DNA of 32,074 nucleotides. Source: Pseudomonadota bacterium (GTDB lineage: Bacteria; Pseudomonadota; Gammaproteobacteria; Burkholderiales; Methylophilaceae). Both the position numbers and the translations under genes were made by a program. Below the pieces are notes generated by a model. It saw nothing but the letters and a program-made list of their open reading frames with translations, was not told the DNA's origin and did no database searches. Positions 26,859-32,074 of this stretch are shown here, piece by piece (the first letter of the stretch is position 1; each line of letters begins with the position of its first letter). The DNA lies in NCBI GenBank assembly GCA_029781535.1, contig JAKOWL010000205.1, positions 1 to 32,074 of the forward strand, written 5' to 3'.

Positions 26859-27701
26859 CTACTTGGCACAACCTATCGTTACACGCGCGATTCCCGCTAG
26901 ATCATACCTATGTCCAATCTCTTGGAAGCCGGCTTCATGCATTAGTCGCGCGACACTGTTTGCTTGGTTATAGCCATGCTCCAGTAGTAGCCAACCATTT
27001 GGCCTCAAATGCTGCCTGGCCTGCACAATGATTGTGCGCAAATCATCCAAACCATCCTTGCCAGCAGCCAGCGCGGTGACAGGCTCATAAGGTAAACTGC
27101 CCAACAGCAAATGCGGATCACCCTCTTCAATATAAGGCGGGTTGGTAACAATCACGTCAAAAAACTTACCATGTAGTGCGCTAAACCAATCGCTTTGCAG
27201 CAAATCAACATTTGAAACACCTAGCGTGCACGCATTAATACACGCCACTTCCAGCGCCTTTTCTGAAACATCTACTGCTGTCACCTGTGTTTGCGGCTTA
27301 TGTTTAGCAATCGCCAATGCGATTGCACCAGAACCAGTACCCAAATCCAGTAGACTAAGTTGCGCCACCGATAGCGATGACAGCTTATCTAAAGCTGCAT
27401 CCACCAACGTCTCCGTATCCGGGCGCGGGATCAATGTATCTGGCGTAACTTTTAACTTAAACCCATAAAACTCCCGATAACCCAAAATATATGCTATGGG
27501 TTCTCCGTCCAAACGCCTTTTGAGCAATGCCAGAAATTCCGCATAAACATTAGCCTCCAAAACATCATACTGATTCGCTATCAGCCAGGCACGATCCACC
27601 CGCAAAGCATGCTGTAGCAGCAACCTTACTTCCAGAATAGGAATTTCCGGATAACTTGATTGCGTTTGCTTTAATACATGGGAAATTTGTAAGGACGGCA
27701 T
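26859..27701 (-). CDS. prmC: Peptide chain release factor N5-glutamine methyltransferase PrmC
   Basis: 280 residues. PrmC methylates the Gln of the GGQ motif in release factors 1 and 2. The N-terminal helical domain carries EPIAYILGYREFYG (67-80) and IPRPDTETLV; the SAM-binding motif is DLGTGSG (119-125) and the substrate motif NPPY (187-190). prmC commonly follows prfA, but here no prfA is adjacent: upstream is a divergent gene. The ATG at 27701 has no strong Shine-Dalgarno. Confidence 0.96.
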   Translation of the reverse strand: MPSLQISHVLKQTQSSYPEIPILEVRLLLQHALRVDRAWLIANQYDVLEANVYAEFLALLKRRLDGEPIAYILGYREFYGFKLKVTPDTLIPRPDTETLVDAALDKLSSLSVAQLSLLDLGTGSGAIALAIAKHKPQTQVTAVDVSEKALEVACINACTLGVSNVDLLQSDWFSALHGKFFDVIVTNPPYIEEGDPHLLLGSLPYEPVTALAAGKDGLDDLRTIIVQARQHLRPNGWLLLEHGYNQANSVARLMHEAGFQEIGHRYDLAGIARVTIGCAK

Positions 27702-27748
27702 TACAGAAGCAACCTAATTAAACAAGTCCTTTGTACTCCATAAAAAGC

Positions 27749-27774
27749 AAAACAGCAACCGAAGTTACCGTTTT
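27749..27774 (-). terminator. UUCG-loop terminator copy with no upstream gene
   Basis: On the minus strand AAAACGGTAAC-TTCG-GTTGCTGTTTT folds fully with two G-U pairs and a cUUCGg tetraloop, followed by a T-rich tail. On the plus strand the same bases give two C-A mismatches, so it is strand-specific. It closely matches the porin terminator at 31299-31328. No minus-strand gene lies directly upstream. The rest of the 27702-27802 gap shows only a weak possible -10 for the next gene. Confidence 0.7.
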
Positions 27775-27790
27775 CTTACCACTGATGTAA

Positions 27791-27796
27791 TATATT
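27791..27796 (+). promoter_or_regulatory. Possible -10 box of the DUF6445-like gene
   Basis: TATATT (overlapping a TAATAT at 27788-27793) ends 6 nt before the ATG at 27803. There is no Shine-Dalgarno and no clear -35. If used, the transcript would be leaderless. Confidence 0.3.
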
Positions 27797-27802
27797 GAAA
27801 CT

Positions 27803-28477
27803 ATGGACTTATACCCCACCGTTACAGTTATAGAAAACTTTTATGAAAACCCTGACGAAATCAGGAAATTTGCCTTAAAGCAGAAATTTACCTACTGCCA
27901 CGAATTAAAGAACATCGATTACGTTTATCCGGGCTGCAGGACTAAAGACTTATTCGAACTGGATAAAAGTCTGTATGAAAAGGTCTGCAAAAAGCTGGTT
28001 TCCGTATTTCACAATACTCAGCATGATCATATGCGCTGGGCGATTACGACCAGCTTTCAGGTGGTAGAAGCCAAGTTTGGACGCGGCGTCCTGCATCAGG
28101 ATGGCAACACGATCTTTGCCGGTGTGGTCTACTTAACACCGAATGCCCCACTGGATACCGGCACATCACTTTTTAAACCCAACAAAAATTTTAATGAGGA
28201 AAAATATCAGGCAGCCCTGAAACAAAACGATATCAACTTCAAAAACAGTCAACCCGTTTCCACTGAATTTCACAACATGTTTGATGAAACCGTCAGAGTC
28301 AACAACGTTTACAACACCATGATTTTATTCAATGCACAGACCGACCCTGCAGCCAATGAATTTTTTGGTGATAGTTTAGAAACTGGCAGAATGGCGCAGG
28401 TCTTTTTTATCAATAAAATTGATGCTAAAAGCTACGATATTTTCCCTTTGCAGCGCACCCAGTCTATCAATATCTAA
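27803..28477 (+). CDS. DUF6445-like / 2-oxoglutarate-oxygenase-like protein
   Basis: 224 residues, no signal peptide, presumably cytoplasmic. The central part resembles the double-stranded beta-helix of small Fe(II)/2-oxoglutarate oxygenases: an HxD pair (His98, Asp100 in GVLHQDGN), then FAGVVYLTPNAPLDTGTSLF and a C-terminal GRMAQVFFINKI resembling the end of the core fold. The expected distal iron-binding His is not evident: the segment before FFGDS reads FNAQTDPAAN. It may therefore be non-catalytic or use another ligand. It precedes a TPR-sulfotransferase on the same strand with a 153-nt gap. Family assignment is moderate; function unknown. Confidence 0.65.
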   Translation: MDLYPTVTVIENFYENPDEIRKFALKQKFTYCHELKNIDYVYPGCRTKDLFELDKSLYEKVCKKLVSVFHNTQHDHMRWAITTSFQVVEAKFGRGVLHQDGNTIFAGVVYLTPNAPLDTGTSLFKPNKNFNEEKYQAALKQNDINFKNSQPVSTEFHNMFDETVRVNNVYNTMILFNAQTDPAANEFFGDSLETGRMAQVFFINKIDAKSYDIFPLQRTQSINI

Positions 28478-28546
28478 TTTGATATTCCCAAATTATCTTC
28501 AACACGGCGCTCAAATTCCATCTTATCGAACAAAATCCGCCACGAC

Positions 28547-28601
28547 TGAAACTGTTAATATTAGCTATATTTGGCGAGCGATTCCAGTTTCAAGGTAAAA
28601 T
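28547..28601 (+). promoter_or_regulatory. Inverted repeat and possible -10 box upstream of the TPR-sulfotransferase gene
   Basis: TGAAACTG (28547-28554) and CAGTTTCA (28585-28592) are perfect 8-bp inverted arms 30 nt apart. TAAAAT (28596-28601) just beyond is a plausible -10 with a poor -35 (TTGGCG, spacer 19). Together they occupy the 28478-28630 gap and could form an operator and promoter. No other element is seen in this gap. Confidence 0.35.
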
Positions 28602-28630
28602 CACGCATACCAATTTACTTAAATTGAATC

Positions 28631-30628
28631 ATGAAGCAATACTCTCAGCAGCAAATCAAATTTATCTCTGAAAACTTCCAACAAGGTCAGAAAGCAATTC
28701 AGTCAGGCAATTTCAGCCGCGCAGAAAAACTCTATCTGGATATCCTTAAAATTGATTCGGGAATCATAGATGCCAAAAATGCATTAGCTTTCGTGTACAC
28801 AATCAGCAAGCAGCACGCCAAAGCAATTAAGCAACTGCAAGACCTTCTTAAATTCAATCCGAATGACGCCAACATTCATCACAATCTGGCGAATAACTTA
28901 TTGGAAGAGCAGCAGTATGATAATGCCATCAGCCATTACCAGACTGCCATGAAATTGAATCCTAATTTTGCAGATTCATACATACAATGCGGCTTAATAC
29001 AACGAAAACTTAAAAATTTCGATGCATCGCTTGAACTTTTCAACAAGGCACTTCAGCTCAATCAAATAAACCCCAAGGCTTTCTACGGCCTGGGGCTTAC
29101 CCATGCTGAAATGGGCAATTATCCCGGTTCACTCGAATACCTGAACAAGGCAGTTGAGCTTTCACCTGACAACATGGAATACAGCCTTTGCCTGGCCAAA
29201 GTTTTAGAAAGTGCAGATTTGGCCCATGAGGCTGATATCCAATATCACAAAACATGCAGTCAATTCCCGAGCTTTCTGGAAGCCTTTCTTGCTTACGGCG
29301 ACCTCCTGGCAAAAAACCGTTACTATGACGAAGCCTTGGAGTGCTACCAGCACGCGCAACAGCTTGCCCCAGAAAATAACAACATTCTGGACAACATCGG
29401 CAATACTTACCTGGGCTTGGCGGATACCGATAAAGCTATCGCCAGCTTCAATGAAGCATTGTCAAAAGAAAAAAATCGCGTCTCTTCACTGGTTGGCTTG
29501 GCAAAAACTTATCTTGAAATCGGCAAGTTAGACACAGCAAAAGAAGTATGCAACCAGATCATTGCAATCAATGTAGATGAACCCATCGGCTATGTTCTTA
29601 AATCCAAAATGATGAAATCAAAACCCGAGGATAACCTGGCACAAGATTTACTCAGAGTATCTCAATCAAACCCTTTAGCTGAAGATTTCCAGGCCGATAT
29701 CAATTTTGCATTAGGCAAGATCTATGACGACCAAAGCAATTACGAACTGGCTTTCAAGCATTACGCCATCGCAAACAAGCTCCGCAACCAAAATCTGGGC
29801 TACGACATAGCCGAAAGTGAAGCCGAGTTCACCAAGTTAATTGACGCATTTACACCAGATTTTTTCAAACAGCATCAACATATCGGTGTCGAAAGCGATT
29901 TGCCTGTCCTCATCGTGGGCATGCCAAGATCGGCCACCACACTTACCGAACAGATCATTTCCAGCCATCCGGATGTGCTGGCTGCCGGCGAGGCAACTTT
30001 CTGGCCGGACACGGTTAAAGGCATGCGCCACCGATTGAATTCAGCACTGGAATATCCTGATTGCCTGAAAGAATTGCTGCCTAGCCATGCCAGAGATATT
30101 GCTGCAAAATACGAGTCAACACTAGCCAAGATTAGCGGTGCCAAGTCGATGCCAAAACATATTACCGACAAAATGCCGCATAACTTCCTGAATGTAGGTT
30201 TGATTGCGCTGCTGTACCCGAACGCTAAGATTATCCATACCAAACGAGACCCGATTGATACATGTTTATCGATCTACTTTCAAAGCTTTAATGATGCCCA
30301 TCCATATGCGTTTGATTTAACGCACTTGGGAACCTATTACAGACAGTATCTGCGCATCATGGAACATTGGCATCATGTCTTGCCGGGACGCATATTAGAT
30401 ATCAATTATGCAGACACGATTGCTGACCCAGAGTACTGGTCAAGAAAACTTATCGACCATGTTGGACTGGAGTGGGATGACGCATGCTTGGCGCCGCACA
30501 AGCTTGAACGTTCTGTAAAGACCGCTTCACATTGGCAAGTAAGGCAACCGATTTATAAAACTTCTATTCAACGCTGGAGAAAATATGAAGCTTACATACA
30601 GCCACTGATCGATATGCTGAACGACTAG
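28631..30628 (+). CDS. TPR-repeat sulfotransferase
   Basis: 665 residues. About nine to ten tetratricopeptide repeats (residues about 12-390; e.g. ANIHHNLANNLLEEQQYDNA) lead into a Sulfotransfer_3-type domain (about 424-665). PAPS-binding motifs are visible: MPRSATTLTEQIISSHP (about 430-446, with Ala in place of the usual Gly of PRSGTT), KMPHNFLNVG, and HTKRDPIDTCLSIYFQSF near 536. The C-terminal SVKTASHWQVRQPIY is a family hallmark. No signal peptide or membrane helix, so it acts in the cytoplasm. Its substrate is unknown; proteins or glycans are possible. The APS kinase gene cysC lies immediately downstream, convergent, and could supply PAPS. No Shine-Dalgarno is evident. Confidence 0.9.
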   Translation: MKQYSQQQIKFISENFQQGQKAIQSGNFSRAEKLYLDILKIDSGIIDAKNALAFVYTISKQHAKAIKQLQDLLKFNPNDANIHHNLANNLLEEQQYDNAISHYQTAMKLNPNFADSYIQCGLIQRKLKNFDASLELFNKALQLNQINPKAFYGLGLTHAEMGNYPGSLEYLNKAVELSPDNMEYSLCLAKVLESADLAHEADIQYHKTCSQFPSFLEAFLAYGDLLAKNRYYDEALECYQHAQQLAPENNNILDNIGNTYLGLADTDKAIASFNEALSKEKNRVSSLVGLAKTYLEIGKLDTAKEVCNQIIAINVDEPIGYVLKSKMMKSKPEDNLAQDLLRVSQSNPLAEDFQADINFALGKIYDDQSNYELAFKHYAIANKLRNQNLGYDIAESEAEFTKLIDAFTPDFFKQHQHIGVESDLPVLIVGMPRSATTLTEQIISSHPDVLAAGEATFWPDTVKGMRHRLNSALEYPDCLKELLPSHARDIAAKYESTLAKISGAKSMPKHITDKMPHNFLNVGLIALLYPNAKIIHTKRDPIDTCLSIYFQSFNDAHPYAFDLTHLGTYYRQYLRIMEHWHHVLPGRILDINYADTIADPEYWSRKLIDHVGLEWDDACLAPHKLERSVKTASHWQVRQPIYKTSIQRWRKYEAYIQPLIDMLND

Positions 30629-30650
30629 CCGATAGTCTAAGCCATTCATA

Positions 30651-31250
30651 TCAAACCGTTATCGCTCCTATAGCTTGCAGATAATTGATTACTTGTGCGA
30701 CACAGTTCTCTAATGATTCAGCCCCTGTATCAATGACTAATTCAGGATTCAAAGGTGCTTCATAAGGTGACGATATGCCTGTGAACTCTGCAATTTCACC
30801 ACGCCTAGCTTTGGCGTACAATCCTTTCACATCGCGTTGCTCACAAACATTCAAATCTGCCTTGCAATAGATTTCAATGAACTCTCCCTCATTGACCAAA
30901 TCCCGCACACGATTTCTGTCTGACCGAAAAGGCGAGATAAATGCAGTGAGTGTAATAACACCCGCCTCCAGGAATAACTTGCTCATTTCACCGATACGCC
31001 GGATATTTTCCTGCCTGTCTTTGGCTGAGAAGCCTAGGTCACCACACAGGCCGTGCCTGACGTTATCCCCATCAATGACAAAGGTACGGCATCCATGTTC
31101 AAACAGGGCTTTCTCTACCGCATGCGCCAGGGTTGATTTGCCAGCGCCAGATAAGCCCGTGAACCATAAGATCACTGGCTTATGCCCTGCTTGCAGTTGC
31201 CTATCCATTTTGCTTACTAGGCCATGCTGTCGAAAAATATGCTTAGTCAT
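30651..31250 (-). CDS. cysC: Adenylylsulfate (APS) kinase
   Basis: 199 residues from the ATG at 31250, which matches the family N-terminus (MTKHIFRQHG); a longer frame runs into the terminator region and is rejected. CysC phosphorylates APS to PAPS, the sulfate donor of sulfotransferases and an intermediate of sulfate assimilation. Walker A GLSGAGKST is at about residues 32-40; DGDNVRHGLCGDLGFS, RQENIRRIGE, TAFISPFRSDR, KGLYAKARRGE and FTGISSPYEAP are all conserved. No cysD, cysN or reductase gene is adjacent. It is convergent with the TPR-sulfotransferase gene across 22 nt and has its own promoter. Confidence 0.96.
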   Translation of the reverse strand: MTKHIFRQHGLVSKMDRQLQAGHKPVILWFTGLSGAGKSTLAHAVEKALFEHGCRTFVIDGDNVRHGLCGDLGFSAKDRQENIRRIGEMSKLFLEAGVITLTAFISPFRSDRNRVRDLVNEGEFIEIYCKADLNVCEQRDVKGLYAKARRGEIAEFTGISSPYEAPLNPELVIDTGAESLENCVAQVINYLQAIGAITV

Positions 31251-31268
31251 TGAATTCTTAAGAAGATA

Positions 31269-31297
31269 ATGATATTGAATGAATATTGTGTAATCAA
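31269..31297 (-). promoter_or_regulatory. cysC promoter
   Basis: On the minus strand TTGATT (31292-31297), a 17-nt spacer and TATCAT (31269-31274) make a sigma-70 promoter directly after the porin terminator. The transcript would start about 12 nt upstream of the cysC ATG. Confidence 0.55.
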
Positions 31298-31298
31298 T

Positions 31299-31328
31299 AA
31301 AAAACGGCAACCGAAGTTGCCGTTTTTT
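31299..31328 (-). terminator. Bidirectional terminator after the porin gene
   Basis: A6-CGGCAAC-CGAA-GTTGCCG-T6 forms a perfect 13-bp stem. Read on the minus strand the loop is UUCG closed by C-G, an extra-stable tetraloop, followed by six T residues, 39 nt after the porin stop. On the plus strand it also ends in six T residues. It separates the porin gene from cysC. Confidence 0.92.
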
Positions 31329-31367
31329 CTGTTGCTTTAAACACTACAGGGTGACCCCTGCCTTATC

Positions 31368-32074
31368 CTAGAAGAATAAGATCGCGCCCAAGGAAACAGT
31401 TTTTGATTTACCATCAACATCAGCAGCTGTTACATTGTTAACTTTTGATTTAACGTTTGAGTATTCAGCAACCAAGTTCAGGTGTTTTGTAATTGGGTGA
31501 TATGCACCAACAGTCCACATTCTGTTTTCGTACTTGTCGAATGCATCAATGCTATTACCGTCCAATTTGGATTTACCGTAGCTTACGCCCAGTTTAGTAC
31601 CAACTGTTGGGATTGTGTAAGTACCTTGTACATACCAGTCTTTAGAATCACGTGATTTACCTAGTTGGTCGAAGCCGTCACGCAATTGAACTGTTGTACC
31701 CAAACCATTACCGTCACCGTAGTAACCAGTCAGACCAAAACCAGCAACGTTTACAGTTGCACCGATATCCCAGCCAGTCGCACGATCGCTACCGGATAGA
31801 GCAGTACCATTGAAGTTCATGTCTTTAACTTTTTGGGTGATAGCAGAAACCCAAACTTTACCACCTACGTCGCCAGCCCATTCGTATGAAGCTTTAGCTT
31901 CGAATGCTGGGCTTGAACCGCCACGGCCAGAACTTGCTGCACTGTTGAACAGATTAACGCCAGTTACAGTACCAACTGTGCCTGTCAAAGCTTGAGCATT
32001 CCAAGCCTGAGTTACACCAGCAGTGAAGCTGAAGCCATTCCAGTTTGGTGATGTGTAAGCGATTTGAGATTTCC
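31368..32074 (-). CDS. Gram-negative outer-membrane porin (5' truncated by window edge)
   Basis: The frame stays open to the right edge, giving about 235 residues of the C-terminal part; apparent starts inside (e.g. a TTG at 31988) are not real. Alternating beta-strand pattern with frequent Gly, Tyr and Trp (VGAYHPITKHLNLVAEYSNV, KLGVSYGKSKLDG) and the terminal residues LGAILFF, ending in Phe, mark a trimeric porin of the betaproteobacterial Porin_4/OmpC-like type that would be inserted by the BAM complex. It passes small solutes through the outer membrane. It ends with a strong terminator, fitting a highly expressed gene. Confidence 0.88.
   Translation of the reverse strand, partial: KSQIAYTSPNWNGFSFTAGVTQAWNAQALTGTVGTVTGVNLFNSAASSGRGGSSPAFEAKASYEWAGDVGGKVWVSAITQKVKDMNFNGTALSGSDRATGWDIGATVNVAGFGLTGYYGDGNGLGTTVQLRDGFDQLGKSRDSKDWYVQGTYTIPTVGTKLGVSYGKSKLDGNSIDAFDKYENRMWTVGAYHPITKHLNLVAEYSNVKSKVNNVTAADVDGKSKTVSLGAILFF

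Noticed and set aside
31251-31310. N-terminal extension of CysC
   Set aside because: It would run through the cysC promoter and into the porin terminator; homology begins at 31250.

Overview
The window comes from a Gram-negative betaproteobacterium, most likely a methylotroph of the Methylophilaceae or a close relative. This is inferred from gene order, from the family types (ferrooxidans-type GshA, MetX/MetW, betaproteobacterial PilY1 and porin) and from near-balanced base composition judged by eye; no 16S rRNA or other marker confirms it. I recognise 32 protein genes, two cut by the window edges. I see no rRNA, tRNA, CRISPR array, insertion sequence or prophage. No stretch above 300 bases lacks a gene.

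Layout. (1) 1-2690, + strand: the 3' part of pilY1 (type IV pilus tip/adhesin protein), ended by a strong hairpin terminator. (2) 2737-16551, - strand: fifteen tightly packed genes read from mreB downward: mreB-mreC-mreD-mrdA-rodA (cell elongation), rlpA-dacA (peptidoglycan trimming), a DUF493/YbeD gene-lipB-lipA (lipoate), gshA-gshB (glutathione), then apbE, a NusG-domain-II gene and a Gx-transporter gene, which look like a flavinylation-linked redox cassette. No gap exceeds about 40 nt, and many stops and starts overlap. (3) 16713-19895, + strand: gatC-gatA-gatB (tRNA amidotransferase), divergent from mreB behind a consensus -10 box. (4) 19897-21262, - strand: pyrE and a secreted DUF4124 protein. 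(5) 21292-22947, + strand: exonuclease III and an exported M48-like protein that lacks two of its three zinc ligands. (6) 22944-27701, - strand: prmC-metX-metW-ampG and a DUF1223 gene with its own ECF-like promoter. (7) 27803-31250: a DUF6445-like protein and a TPR-sulfotransferase (+), facing an APS kinase gene, cysC (-). (8) 31368-32074, - strand: the 3' end of an outer-membrane porin gene.

Most of the window is housekeeping. The parts that deserve a second look are the apbE/NusG_II/Gx cassette, where ApbE appears to lack a conserved metal-site Thr; the degenerate M48 protein; and the sulfation block. In that block CysC would make PAPS and the TPR-sulfotransferase would use it. The block lies between two near-identical UUCG-loop terminators in the same orientation, one of which has no gene left to terminate. 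This suggests that the block was inserted between the porin gene and prmC. Several genes (metX, xth, possibly the DUF6445 gene) have a -10 box almost touching the start codon and no Shine-Dalgarno sequence, so leaderless or near-leaderless transcripts are likely.

All functional calls rest on motifs recognised by eye. No database search was run.
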